Shown: piece after piece, positions 55,885 through 64,000 of the stretch | Layout: the number at the start of each line of letters is the position of its first letter | Numbering within the stretch: position 1 is the stretch's first letter | DNA from: an uncultured Eubacteriales bacterium | Lineage (GTDB): Bacteria; Bacillota; Clostridia; Lachnospirales; Lachnospiraceae | Assembly (NCBI GenBank): GCA_900314525.1 | Contig: OMVN01000005.1 | Coordinates: 25,919 to 89,918, forward strand | Length of the DNA: 64,000 nt | Reading direction: 5' to 3' | Made by a program: the position numbers and the translations under genes | The notes under the pieces: generated by a model | Databases searched by the model: none | Told to the model about the DNA's origin: nothing | The model's input: the letters and a program-made list of their open reading frames with translations, nothing else

Positions 55885-57633
55885 ATGAAATGTAGCAGAT
55901 GTGGAGAGGAGTGTAAAGTAGGACAGACATTCTGTCTGAAGTGCGGTACACCAATCCAGATTGAACCTGATATAAATGAATTTGAAAGTGAAATTGCTGA
56001 TAATGTAGGCAAATTACTTAAAGACGACAAATCAGATAAAACATTAGAAGTTACAAGAGATTTGGATTTTCTTGATGATGAACCTTATGATAATTACGGG
56101 GATACGATGCCGGACAATGGAACATTAGAACTTGTAGATATAGGTGAATATAATGAAAAAGATGAAAATGTCCGCCCCGATACAAATAAGTCATTTAATG
56201 TTGATGCATCAAACATGCCAAAGATTGAGCCTCCAAAACAGCCTGAAATTAAAGAAGAGGAAGAGACTGTTGACGAGGATATTATCAAGGAAAAGAAGAT
56301 TTTTAAAGCGAAAGCAATTGCGTTTTCTGTAGTAGCAATCATAGTTATAATAATAGCTGTAGTAATGCTCACTAAGTACAGTAAAAAGGAATCTTCCAAC
56401 AAAGATTTTGTAAATAAATATAATACTGGTACAAATCAGTATTCAGATAAGCAATATGAAGATGCTATAGTTACCTTGACAGACGCGAAATCCTATGCTA
56501 AATCTAAAAGTGAAAAGATTAAAGTAAACAAGGCTCTTTTAGCTTGCTATCAGAATATCGAGAATAGTGACAATGAAATGATAGATGTGCTTAAAGAATT
56601 GATTAAATTAGAACCAGAAAATGTCGAATTCTATCAGGAATTAATTAGCATATATGACAGTAACAATATGACAGATGAAATTAACGCTCTTTTAGATAGT
56701 ATTGATGATCCTAAAGTGAAATCTAATTTATCAGAATATACTGTAGCACCACCTAATTTTAGTGATGATTCTGGTGATTATAATAATAACGTGGCATTAA
56801 AACTTACATCTAGCGGAAATAATAAAATATATTATACAATTGATGGCTCTGATCCGACTACAGCTAGTACAGAATATAGTGGTGTTATTGATATTAATAA
56901 TGCAGGCCAGACAACTGTAAAAGCAATTGCAGTTAATGGACAGGGTGTATCAAGTAAAATTGCAACAAAAATATATAACATCAAGATGGCATATGTAACA
57001 GCTCCAGCTGTGACACCAGAGGGTGGAAAGTATGATGAGGCAATGGCAATTACTGTATCTGTTCCTGAGGGAATGAAATGTTATTATACATACGGGGAGC
57101 AGGCCTTGACTCCAACAACAGGAGATACCCCTTATACAACTCCAGTTCCAATGTTAAGAGGTAAAAATATATTCTCTGCGATACTTGTATCTGAGGATGG
57201 AGCTACAGTTAGTGATGTTACACAGGTTGTATACCAGTTGACAATTAACAGTGTTTTGACTTATGATGATGCCGAGGCAGTATTAAAGAGTTATTATGAG
57301 ACGGCTGAAATTGCTTCAAAAGTACTCACTGAAACAGGAAATATAAATGAAGCAGGTGAACCTGAGACAGAAGAGCAGTATCTGACGCCAACAGGAGATA
57401 ATATTACTTTTGAATACAATGAAATAGCAGATATTGGCAATAATGAATATTATGTTATAGATGCAACACAGAGAACTCAGACAGGATCAAGGGTAAGTAT
57501 AACTCATTACGGAATAGATACTGTTACTGGTGATTTACAGATTATAGAAAAAGATCCTCTTGACTCATCAAAATATGTTATAAAACTTCAGAAAAATGAG
57601 ACAACACAGGATGAATCTGTAACTACACAGTAA
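55885..57633 (+). CDS. Zinc-ribbon, single-helix surface protein with chitobiase-C-like domains
   Basis: 582 residues. An N-terminal zinc ribbon (CSRCGEECKVGQTFCLKCG), an acidic linker, one membrane helix at about 138-158, then an outside part: a TPR-like helical region (about 165-280) and two tandem Ig-like domains of the chitobiase/beta-hexosaminidase C-terminal type. The first has KIYYTIDGSDPTTASTEYSG, the second CYYTYGEQALTPTTGDTPY. A mixed domain with a Thr-rich tail ends the protein. The topology suggests a cytoplasmic ribbon and an extracytoplasmic wall- or sugar-facing end; function unknown. Confidence 0.72.
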   Translation: MKCSRCGEECKVGQTFCLKCGTPIQIEPDINEFESEIADNVGKLLKDDKSDKTLEVTRDLDFLDDEPYDNYGDTMPDNGTLELVDIGEYNEKDENVRPDTNKSFNVDASNMPKIEPPKQPEIKEEEETVDEDIIKEKKIFKAKAIAFSVVAIIVIIIAVVMLTKYSKKESSNKDFVNKYNTGTNQYSDKQYEDAIVTLTDAKSYAKSKSEKIKVNKALLACYQNIENSDNEMIDVLKELIKLEPENVEFYQELISIYDSNNMTDEINALLDSIDDPKVKSNLSEYTVAPPNFSDDSGDYNNNVALKLTSSGNNKIYYTIDGSDPTTASTEYSGVIDINNAGQTTVKAIAVNGQGVSSKIATKIYNIKMAYVTAPAVTPEGGKYDEAMAITVSVPEGMKCYYTYGEQALTPTTGDTPYTTPVPMLRGKNIFSAILVSEDGATVSDVTQVVYQLTINSVLTYDDAEAVLKSYYETAEIASKVLTETGNINEAGEPETEEQYLTPTGDNITFEYNEIADIGNNEYYVIDATQRTQTGSRVSITHYGIDTVTGDLQIIEKDPLDSSKYVIKLQKNETTQDESVTTQ

Positions 57634-57675
57634 TCAAATAATGATACACAATAAAGAAAGGAAGATATAAATCTT

Positions 57676-58566
57676 ATGTACAAAATTTTAAGAGCAGAAA
57701 AATTAGCTGCCAATATTTATCTCATGGATGTTGAAGCTAAGAGAATTGCAAATTCATGTAAACCTGGTCAGTTTATTATTGCAAAAATTGATGAAAAAGG
57801 TGAAAGAATTCCATTAACAATATGTGATTACAACAAAGAAAAAGGAACTATTACAATAGTTTTCCAGCCTGTTGGAGCTTCAACAGAAAAAATGTCACAG
57901 TTAAAGGCAGGAGATTCTTTTAGAGATTTTACAGGACCACTTGGTCAGCCTTCAGAATTTGTAAATGAAGATTTAGACGAATTAAAGAATAAAAAATATT
58001 TATTTGTTGCAGGTGGAGTCGGAACAGCTCCTGTTTATCCTCAGGTTAAATGGTTACACGAAAGAGGAATCGAAGCAGATGTAATTATTGGAGCAAAAAC
58101 AAAGGATTTAGTAATCCTTGAGGATGAAATGAAAGCTGTTGGTAATCTTACAGTTGCTACTGATGATGGTTCATACGGCTTCAATGGTATGGTTACAGGT
58201 GCTATTGAAGATTTAGTTAAGAATCAGGGCAAGAAATATGATGTTTGTGTAGCTATTGGACCAATGATAATGATGAAATTTGTTTGCAAACTCACAAAGG
58301 AATTAGGAATTAAAACAATTGTATCTCTTAATCCAATTATGGTTGACGGTACAGGTATGTGTGGAGCATGTAGAGTTTTAGTTGGCGGAGAGGTTAAATT
58401 TGCATGTGTAGATGGTCCAGAATTTGATGGGCATCTTGTAGATTTTGATCAGTCAATGAAGAGACAGCAGATGTACAAAACAGAAGAAGGAAGAGCACTC
58501 TTAAGATTAAGAGAAGGGGATACACATAAAGGAAATGGCGGTAAAGGCTGCGGAGGTGACAAATAA
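57676..58566 (+). CDS. nfnA: NfnA-type ferredoxin-NADP reductase subunit (sulfide dehydrogenase beta-like)
   Basis: 296 residues: FAD-binding barrel (GERIPLTICDYN), NAD domain (YLFVAGGVGTAPVYPQ) and a C-terminal [2Fe-2S] site in DGTGMCGACRV, VKFACVDGPEF. With the next gene it forms the small and large subunits of NfnAB, which bifurcates electrons between NADPH, NAD and ferredoxin in anaerobes. The stop overlaps the following start (TAATG). A Gly/Cys-rich tail (GNGGKGCGGDK) is present. Confidence 0.88.
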   Translation: MYKILRAEKLAANIYLMDVEAKRIANSCKPGQFIIAKIDEKGERIPLTICDYNKEKGTITIVFQPVGASTEKMSQLKAGDSFRDFTGPLGQPSEFVNEDLDELKNKKYLFVAGGVGTAPVYPQVKWLHERGIEADVIIGAKTKDLVILEDEMKAVGNLTVATDDGSYGFNGMVTGAIEDLVKNQGKKYDVCVAIGPMIMMKFVCKLTKELGIKTIVSLNPIMVDGTGMCGACRVLVGGEVKFACVDGPEFDGHLVDFDQSMKRQQMYKTEEGRALLRLREGDTHKGNGGKGCGGDK

Positions 58567-59948
58567 TGGACGTATTAAAGAAAACACCTGTAAGAGAACA
58601 GGAACCACTTGTTAGAGCAAAGAATTTTGAGGAAGTTTGCCTTGGTTATAATATGGAAGAGGCTAAAGAAGAGGCAACAAGATGTTTAAAATGTAAAAAT
58701 CCTTTATGTCAGAAGGGATGTCCTGTATCAATAGATATTCCTTTATTCATAAAAGAAATAGAAACTGGTGATATAGAAAAAGCTTCTAAAATCATTGGAA
58801 AATCCTCAGCATTACCAGCAGTCTGCGGTCGTGTTTGTCCTCAGGAGAGTCAGTGTGAAGGTAAATGTATCAGAGGAATTAAAGGAGAGCCAATTTCAAT
58901 TGGTAAACTCGAAAGATTTGTTGCTGACTGGGCTAGAGAAAATAATGTAGATCCAGATGCTCCAATGGCACCAAATGGAAAGAAAGTTGCAGTAATTGGA
59001 TCAGGTCCTTCAGGACTTACTTGTGCAGGAGATCTTGCTAAACTTGGATATGATGTTACAATATTTGAAGCATTACATGAGCCAGGAGGAGTTTTAGTTT
59101 ATGGTATTCCTGAATTCAGACTTCCAAAAGACAAGGTTGTTAAACCTGAAATTGAAAATGTAAAGAAACTTGGAGTAAAGATAGAGACTAATGTTATCAT
59201 TGGACAGACAGTTACAATAGATGAATTACTTTCTGATGAAGGATTTGATGCTGTATTTATCGGATCTGGTGCTGGACTTCCTAGATTTATGAATATTCCA
59301 GGTGAGAGTGCAAATGGTGTATTCTCTGCTAATGAATATTTAACAAGAAGTAACCTCATGAAAGCATATAAAGATGAATATGATACACCAATCGTTGCAG
59401 GTAAAAAAGTCGCTGTAGTTGGTGGTGGTAATGTAGCAATGGATGCTGCAAGAACAGCTTTAAGACTTGGAGCAGAAGTTCATATTGTTTACAGAAGAAG
59501 TGAAGAAGAACTTCCAGCAAGAGTTGAAGAAGTACATCATGCTAAAGAAGAAGGAATTATATTTGACCTTCTTACAAATCCTGTTGAAGTATTAGTAGAT
59601 GATAACGGATGGGTTAAAGGAATTAAATGCATAAAAATGCAGCTTGGTGAGCCTGATGAATCAGGAAGAAGAAGACCAGAAGAAATTCCAGAATCTGAAT
59701 TTGATATTGATGTAGATACTGTAATTATGTCACTTGGTACATCTCCAAATCCACTTATTTCTTCTACAACAGCTGGTCTTGATACAAACAAGAGAAAATG
59801 TATTATAGCTGATGAAACTGGTAAAACAACAAAAGATGGAGTATATGCCGGTGGTGATGCAGTTACAGGTGCAGCTACAGTTATTCTCGCTATGGAAGCA
59901 GGAAAAGCCGGAGCTAAAGGAATTCATGAATTTCTTTCTAATAAATAA
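58566..59948 (+). CDS. nfnB: NfnB-type NADPH-binding subunit (GltA/glutamate synthase small-chain fold)
   Basis: 460 residues. N-terminal [4Fe-4S] ligands in CLKCKNPLCQKGCPVSIDI and CGRVCPQESQCEGKCIRG, FAD site VAVIGSGPSGLTCAGDLA, NADPH site VAVVGGGNVAMDAARTA, and the C-terminal GVYAGGDAVTGAATVILAM. It is often annotated as NADPH-dependent glutamate synthase small subunit, but the partner here is the NfnA-like gene and no large glutamate synthase gene is present. Terminator follows. Confidence 0.9.
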   Translation: MDVLKKTPVREQEPLVRAKNFEEVCLGYNMEEAKEEATRCLKCKNPLCQKGCPVSIDIPLFIKEIETGDIEKASKIIGKSSALPAVCGRVCPQESQCEGKCIRGIKGEPISIGKLERFVADWARENNVDPDAPMAPNGKKVAVIGSGPSGLTCAGDLAKLGYDVTIFEALHEPGGVLVYGIPEFRLPKDKVVKPEIENVKKLGVKIETNVIIGQTVTIDELLSDEGFDAVFIGSGAGLPRFMNIPGESANGVFSANEYLTRSNLMKAYKDEYDTPIVAGKKVAVVGGGNVAMDAARTALRLGAEVHIVYRRSEEELPARVEEVHHAKEEGIIFDLLTNPVEVLVDDNGWVKGIKCIKMQLGEPDESGRRRPEEIPESEFDIDVDTVIMSLGTSPNPLISSTTAGLDTNKRKCIIADETGKTTKDGVYAGGDAVTGAATVILAMEAGKAGAKGIHEFLSNK

Positions 59949-59968
59949 TAATTAGAATACTTATATTG

Positions 59969-59998
59969 GGAGCCGGAATATTTTCTGGCTCCTTTTTT
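59969..59998 (+). terminator. Rho-independent terminator after nfnB
   Basis: Stem GGAGCCGGA/TCTGGCTCC with one G-U pair at 59969-59977 and 59984-59992, then six T. Confidence 0.88.
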
Positions 59999-60033
59999 AG
60001 GATGATTATAAATTTAAATTAAGGAGGAGAATT

Positions 60034-60537
60034 GTGGCATACGAAAAAAAGACTGAAAAATATCAAAATTATAAGTCAACAGGAATAATGCTTATTGTTT
60101 TTGGAATGGCAGGTTTACTATTTATTCTAATATCTTTATTAAACTGTATGAAAATTATTAATATTTCATTTTTAAATAATTCCTTTATTAATATTAATGG
60201 CGCAACGGATATTTTATATGATGCCGTTATGACACTTGTTTTTCTGATGTTTTTTTTATATGGTATATTTTCAATTATTAAATCTGTTAAATTCAAATCT
60301 GAAATCAGCAATGAAGAATCTAAAATTGAAAATATAAAATCTTATATTCATGATAATTTCACTTATAAATTTTTTGCTGATAAATTTGGAGAAACTGGTG
60401 ATGAGATTTATTACGACAGAACTGATTTTATCAGAAATGAAATTAATAAGAAATTTGAATTAAATGATGAAAAATTTAAAGATCATATTATAGAAGAATT
60501 ATATCAGGAAATATTTGAATCAGATGATAAAATTTAG
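60034..60537 (+). CDS. Membrane protein of unknown function
   Basis: 167 residues from GTG 60034 with GGAGGAG ahead. Two hydrophobic helices (about 18-41 and 65-87) flank a short loop; the C-terminal 80 residues are soluble, charged and helical. I do not recognise the family. It lies 13 bases before rlmH and is probably in the same operon. Confidence 0.6.
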   Translation: MAYEKKTEKYQNYKSTGIMLIVFGMAGLLFILISLLNCMKIINISFLNNSFININGATDILYDAVMTLVFLMFFLYGIFSIIKSVKFKSEISNEESKIENIKSYIHDNFTYKFFADKFGETGDEIYYDRTDFIRNEINKKFELNDEKFKDHIIEELYQEIFESDDKI

Positions 60538-60550
60538 AGGAGAATAACTA

Positions 60551-61030
60551 ATGAATATAACAATAATTTGTGTCGGAAAAATCAAAGAAAAATATCTGAC
60601 AGATGCCATAAAAGAATATTCAAAAAGGCTCTCAAAATACTGTAAACTAAATATTATTGAAGTTGCTGATGAGAAAACAGATGAGAATGCTTCTGATAAC
60701 CTTAATGAAATAGTTAAGGATAAAGAAGGAGAACGTATTTTAAAGAATATTAAAGATAATTCATATATTATTACACTGGAAATTGGTGGTAAAATGTTAT
60801 CATCGGAAGAACTGGCAGGTAAAATAGATGAGATTACAATGTTTGAAAATAGCAACATTACATTTATAATAGGTGGTTCGTTAGGTTTATCAAAAAATAT
60901 TTCTAATATTTCAAATTATAAACTTAGTTTTTCTAAAATGACATTTCCACATCAGCTTATGCGAGTAATATTATTAGAACAAATATACAGATCTTTTAGA
61001 ATTTTGAAAAATGAACCATATCACAAGTAA
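60551..61030 (+). CDS. rlmH: 23S rRNA pseudouridine-1915 N3-methyltransferase RlmH
   Basis: 159-residue SPOUT methyltransferase that modifies helix 69 of 23S rRNA. ITIICVGKIKEKYLTDAI at the N-terminus, FIIGGSLGLSKNI as the knot glycine loop, and the conserved C-terminus LLEQIYRSFRILKNEPYHK. GAGGAG precedes the ATG. Confidence 0.95.
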   Translation: MNITIICVGKIKEKYLTDAIKEYSKRLSKYCKLNIIEVADEKTDENASDNLNEIVKDKEGERILKNIKDNSYIITLEIGGKMLSSEELAGKIDEITMFENSNITFIIGGSLGLSKNISNISNYKLSFSKMTFPHQLMRVILLEQIYRSFRILKNEPYHK

Positions 61031-61040
61031 AGGTGGTCAA

Positions 61041-62258
61041 ATGAAAGAGAATATATGTAAATACAGCAAAAAATGTGATGCATGTAAGTATATAGAAAAA
61101 AAATATAATGATTCTTTATTTATCAAGCAGAAACGATGTGAAGAATTGCTTTCAGATTTTTGTAAAGTTGAGAGAATTGCAGGAATGAAAGAACCTTATC
61201 ATTACAGAAACAAAGTTCATCATGCATTTTCAAGAGATAAAAAAGGAAATATTATATCAGGTCAGTATAAGGAAAGTAGTCATACAATAGTTGATATTGA
61301 CAGATGCTTAATTGAAGATGAATATGCAGATGAAATAATTTCTTATATCAAATCTGTTATAAAATCATTCAAAATTAAGACGTATGATGAAAAAACTGGC
61401 TATGGTCTTTTAAGGCATGTTCTTATAAGAACGGCTCATTCAACTGGCCAGGTAATGGTAGTTCTAGTTGCAGCCTCACCTGTATTTCCTTCGAAAAATA
61501 ACTTTGTAAAGGCACTGGTAAGTAAATTTGACAGAATAAAAACTGTAGTACTTAATGTAAATGACAGATATACAAGTATGGTTCTTGGAGATAGAAATAT
61601 AAATTTATATGGAAAGGGTTATATTGAAGATGTTTTATGCGGAAAGAGATTTAGAATATCCCCATCTTCATTTTATCAGATCAATTCAGTTCAGACAGAG
61701 AAACTCTACAATCTTGCAATAGAACAGGCTGGCATTAATAAGAGTGATGTTGTAATAGATGCATATTCTGGAATAGGTACAATAGGGATTATTGCATCAG
61801 AGAATGCAGGAACTGTACACTGTGTTGAATTAAATAAAGCTGCAGTAAGAGATGCAATAATAAATGCAAAACTAAATCATGCAGAAAACATAGAATTTGT
61901 GTGTAAAGATGCTGGTGATTATATGGTAAGTCTTGCACAAAAACATTTTAAGGCAGATGTTCTGATAATGGACCCTCCAAGAAGTGGTAGTACAAAAAAG
62001 TTTATAGACCAGATATCAATCCTTGGTCCGGAAAGAGTAGTATACGTATCATGTAATCCTGAAACTTTAAAGAGGGATTTGAAATATTTTATAACTAAGA
62101 AATATCAGGTAATAAAAGCTATGCCAGTTGACATGTTTCCGTTTACGGAGGATGTGGAAGTCGTTACGTTGTTACAATTGAGCAACCGAAAACCGGATGC
62201 AAAGATCAGAATTGATATTAATCTGGAAGACTATTATCGGATTAAGGATAGCAAATAA
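61041..62258 (+). CDS. rlmD: RlmD-type 23S rRNA (uracil) C5-methyltransferase
   Basis: About 405 residues of the TrmA/RlmD family. N-terminal cysteines (CKYSKKCDACKY, CEELL) fit an Fe-S cluster, but the usual TRAM domain is absent or very short. The SAM fold carries DAYSGIGTIGI and MDPPRSG, and the catalytic Cys is in VYVSCNPETLKRDL. ATG 61041 with AAAGGTGG ahead is preferred to 61011, which lies inside rlmH. U1939 or U747 specificity is not decided by sequence alone. Confidence 0.85.
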   Translation: MKENICKYSKKCDACKYIEKKYNDSLFIKQKRCEELLSDFCKVERIAGMKEPYHYRNKVHHAFSRDKKGNIISGQYKESSHTIVDIDRCLIEDEYADEIISYIKSVIKSFKIKTYDEKTGYGLLRHVLIRTAHSTGQVMVVLVAASPVFPSKNNFVKALVSKFDRIKTVVLNVNDRYTSMVLGDRNINLYGKGYIEDVLCGKRFRISPSSFYQINSVQTEKLYNLAIEQAGINKSDVVIDAYSGIGTIGIIASENAGTVHCVELNKAAVRDAIINAKLNHAENIEFVCKDAGDYMVSLAQKHFKADVLIMDPPRSGSTKKFIDQISILGPERVVYVSCNPETLKRDLKYFITKKYQVIKAMPVDMFPFTEDVEVVTLLQLSNRKPDAKIRIDINLEDYYRIKDSK

Positions 62259-62275
62259 GTTATAAAGTATTATAG

Positions 62276-62315
62276 GCGAGTCGATTTTGCAGTAATGGCA
62301 TCGGCTCGCTTTTTT
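62276..62315 (+). terminator. Rho-independent terminator after rlmD
   Basis: GCGAGTCGAT/ATCGGCTCGC arms (one G-U) at 62276-62285 and 62300-62309, 14-base loop, six T. It marks the end of the conserved chromosomal part. Confidence 0.85.
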
Positions 62316-62363
62316 GGTCGATCCAAAATTGCGCGTATTGCGGAGCTATATTGCTTATTGATG

Positions 62364-62392
62364 TTGGCATTGATTGCGCTATATGCTAAAAT
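62364..62392 (+). promoter_or_regulatory. Promoter at the start of the accessory island
   Basis: TTGGCA at 62364-62369, a 17-base spacer and TAAAAT at 62387-62392, 30 bases before the next gene. Confidence 0.5.
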
Positions 62393-62422
62393 GCCTATTG
62401 AAGACAAAAGGAGGAATGAGAA

Positions 62423-63175
62423 ATGGCGGATATTTTCAAGCTTCCAGTATCATCTTATGATGAGATAGCGAAGATAATAAGGGCGTATGGGAATGGTAAG
62501 ATTGGTATTTCTGTTTCATTGGACGAGTTGGTAAAGTCATCTGGAATCAGCAAATTTGTTTTAAGTAAGAATAATGGATTTCTAGTTCAAATAGGGCTGA
62601 TTACAAAAGGCAATAAAAAGTCTCCTACAGACACATGCAGAAAGTTAGCAAGTGCTTATTCAATGAACATTAAAGACGAAGTTTCAACAATATGGAAAAA
62701 TATTTTCAACACGGATGACTTTATTGCAAAAATGCTATCTTTTGTCAGTGTGAAAGGTCGTGTGCCCAGAGATGAATTTATAAACCATATAGTATATTCT
62801 GCAGATTGTGGAAATAGTGTTGCATATAAAACTGGCGCCGCCACAATAGTTGAAATGATGAAGATAGCGGAAATGATCAGCGAGAATAATGGCTATATTA
62901 CGATTTCGGATGAGAAATCAGCCGATGTTATACGGTTAGTGGAAGAAAACTATAATGCTGAACAGGTATCTAACAAGGTTGATCAGTTTTCCGGTGATAC
63001 AGTAGAAATGAAAAATGAAGAAGAGACAAAATTTTTCATTCAACAATACACATGTGAATCGGGAAAAATTGCTAAAATTGTCATCCCTGAAGATGCAACA
63101 GAAGACGATTTGCTTGGCTTTAGAGACATGTTAAATATTGCGTTAAAAAGAAAATTCAAAATAATAACGGAGTGA
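62423..63175 (+). CDS. DUF5343-like protein of unknown function
   Basis: 250 residues from ATG 62423 (AGGAGG nine bases ahead). Two short winged-helix-like segments (about 20-60, SLDELVKSSGISKFVLSKN, and about 110-160) are followed by an acidic linker and a C-terminal strand-helix piece, KIVIPEDATEDDLLGFRDML. The plan resembles DUF5343 proteins, which often occur on mobile or defence islands. That similarity is by eye and moderate. Base use seems slightly richer in G+C than its neighbours. Confidence 0.5.
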   Translation: MADIFKLPVSSYDEIAKIIRAYGNGKIGISVSLDELVKSSGISKFVLSKNNGFLVQIGLITKGNKKSPTDTCRKLASAYSMNIKDEVSTIWKNIFNTDDFIAKMLSFVSVKGRVPRDEFINHIVYSADCGNSVAYKTGAATIVEMMKIAEMISENNGYITISDEKSADVIRLVEENYNAEQVSNKVDQFSGDTVEMKNEEETKFFIQQYTCESGKIAKIVIPEDATEDDLLGFRDMLNIALKRKFKIITE

Positions 63176-63270
63176 TGAATGCATTTACCAGGTGTGTTTA
63201 TCTTATGGCTTTGATTCTAATTGAGGAGGTGGTTAAATTGATTGTGTATAAAAAGAAAACACATAAATGA
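63175..63270 (+). CDS. Small leader-type ORF before the hairpins
   Basis: ATG 63175 overlaps the previous stop (TGATG) and reads 31 codons to TGA 63270. Within it GAGGAGG at 63222-63228 precedes TTG 63238, which would give a ten-residue peptide, MIVYKKKTHK. Its last codons form the left arm of the first hairpin, as in leader-peptide attenuators. Translation is unproven. Confidence 0.35.
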   Translation: MNAFTRCVYLMALILIEEVVKLIVYKKKTHK

Positions 63271-63295
63271 TTGTTACCAGCAATCTTTTATGTGT
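63259..63295 (+). promoter_or_regulatory. First leader hairpin
   Basis: Arms ACACATAAA/TTTATGTGT plus GATTG/CAATC, with a seven-base loop. It overlaps the end of the possible leader ORF. Confidence 0.6.
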
Positions 63296-63296
63296 C

Positions 63297-63361
63297 CTCT
63301 CAGTGGATATGCTAAGCAAATCCTGTAATCCATCTACATCTTAGCATATCCTTTCTGAGAG
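63297..63361 (+). promoter_or_regulatory. Large second hairpin, structured RNA or element-border repeat
   Basis: Two perfect stems, CTCTCAG/CTGAGAG at the base and GGATATGCTAAG/CTTAGCATATCC above, separated by a T/TTT internal loop and closed by a 23-base loop. It lies 62 bases before the DUF4417 start and has no T tract. Confidence 0.6.
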
Positions 63362-63423
63362 TACAAGAGGAACTTTTGTTTACTTTACTTAGGGTTTTGA
63401 TAACTCGGAAAGGATAATTTTTT

Positions 63424-63906
63424 ATGAGGAAAACTATTTTAGATGATGGGTCCTATCCGTATTTGACCAAAGGAGCTGAACTAGTAGGTGAACCGGGAAT
63501 TCCAGCATTACTGGATATCGACAATACACAGGTTCCGAAAGGATTGGTCCCATTCGAAAAGGCTAAAAGAACGAGCAACAAACGTCAGTATGTGCATTTT
63601 TATATGCATGATAAGTATTTTGCGAGAGTGCTGACAGCAACAGATAAGTATGTAGATTTACTAAAAGAGTTTGATGGGGTGATTACGCCGGATTGCACGA
63701 TGCTTGTAGGACAGGCACCTTGCATCCAACAGACAAATACATATTTTAACAGAGCGGTTGGCTTTTATCTACAGAAGCAGGGAATACCCGTGATTGCAAA
63801 CATCAGATGGAGTGATGAAGAAAGCTTTAAGTATTGTTTTCTTGGTGTTCCGAAAAACGGAATTGTCAGCATTAGCACTCATGGTTGTTTAAGATCTAAA
63901 CTATAA
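63424..63906 (+). CDS. DUF4417 protein, C-terminally truncated
   Basis: 160 residues. The pattern LVPFEKAKRTSNKRQYVHF, then GVITPDCTMLVGQ, YFNRAVGFYLQKQGIPVI, NIRWSDEESFKYCFLG and ISTHGC matches DUF4417 proteins found on plasmids, phages and conjugative elements. Relatives continue for roughly 60-80 residues after the HGCxRSK region; here the frame ends two codons later (KL then TAA). The GGAAAGGA ribosome-binding site is good. The truncation coincides with the possible insertion-sequence end at 63909. Confidence 0.6.
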   Translation: MRKTILDDGSYPYLTKGAELVGEPGIPALLDIDNTQVPKGLVPFEKAKRTSNKRQYVHFYMHDKYFARVLTATDKYVDLLKEFDGVITPDCTMLVGQAPCIQQTNTYFNRAVGFYLQKQGIPVIANIRWSDEESFKYCFLGVPKNGIVSISTHGCLRSKL

Positions 63907-63908
63907 AA

Positions 63909-64000
63909 TGTCAAGACCTAATGTACAAAAAATATTATATAAAAATGTACAATTAGTCTGTTTGCTTTATGTGGTCTTTTAACCTGTATGACTTTCCAGA
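63909..64000. mobile_element. Possible end of an insertion sequence (IS21-like?)
   Basis: Immediately after the truncated DUF4417 frame the sequence begins TGTCAAGACC and carries TGTACA at 63922-63927 and 63946-63951, flanked by near-inverted TAATGTACA/TGTACAATTA. Repeated short terminal boxes after a TG end recall IS21-family termini. No transposase is inside the window, so this is tentative. Confidence 0.25.

Noticed and set aside
1-64000. CRISPR array, prophage or complete defence system
   Set aside because: No regularly spaced direct repeats, phage structural genes, Cas, restriction-modification or retron components were seen; only a lone MazF and a DUF5343-like protein are loosely related.

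Overview
The window is AT-rich low-G+C Firmicutes chromosome, most like an anaerobic Lachnospiraceae member (Lachnospira eligens/Roseburia/Eubacterium type). The pointers are FabK as enoyl reductase, PolC in the rny-pyrH-frr-uppS-cdsA-dxr-rseP-ispG-polC order, Rex, an NfnAB pair, gram-positive SOS boxes, consensus sigma-A promoters and secreted polysaccharide-degrading enzymes. The assignment rests on recognised protein families, not on a database search.

Layout. 1-5.6 kb: a type II fatty-acid operon (fabK, a fabK-like paralogue, fabD, fabG, fabF, fabZ) followed by a MarR regulator with its own promoter. 5.6-15.4 kb: an accessory stretch with several damaged genes. These are a multi-domain cyclic-di-GMP signalling gene broken three times, a papain-like peptidase with two CBM25-like modules reduced to fragments, and a GH5 cellulase whose signal peptide is out of frame. 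An AAA+ ATPase, an AlkD-like protein and an ECF S component lie between them. 15.4-23.7 kb: an SDR dehydrogenase, a chemoreceptor, tRNA-Leu(CAG), aroD-aroK, efp, LexA-type-boxed recA-recX and rny. 23.8-35.6 kb: the conserved translation/envelope/isoprenoid/replication operon pyrH to polC, plus a membrane protein. 35.7-44.6 kb: a class A PBP, a YigZ protein, a lone receiver protein, typA, icd, a DUF1653 protein and arcC. 44.9-47.2 kb: a DRE-TIM acyltransferase (isopropylmalate/Re-citrate synthase type) translationally coupled to a GntR/FCD regulator, with a palindromic operator over the promoter. 47.2-62.3 kb: ABC-F ATPase, Rex, NAD(P)HX repair enzyme, alanine racemase, MazF without an antitoxin gene beside it, a CorC-like CBS protein, YebC, two zinc-ribbon membrane proteins, NfnAB, RlmH and RlmD. 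62.3-64 kb: an accessory island with a DUF5343-like protein, a small leader-type ORF, two large hairpins and a DUF4417 protein cut short beside what may be an insertion-sequence end.

How the genes fit together. The fab genes and the uppS-cdsA-dxr-ispG genes supply acyl chains, CDP-diacylglycerol and polyprenyl carriers for the envelope. The PBP and alanine racemase act on peptidoglycan. Icd and the acyltransferase may supply 2-oxoglutarate. NfnAB and Rex concern the NAD(H)/NADP(H) balance of a fermenter. The least ordinary parts are the decaying signalling/polysaccharide region, the operator and overlapping upstream ORF before the acyltransferase, the lone MazF, and the structured leader in the terminal island. 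No CRISPR array, prophage or complete new defence system was found.
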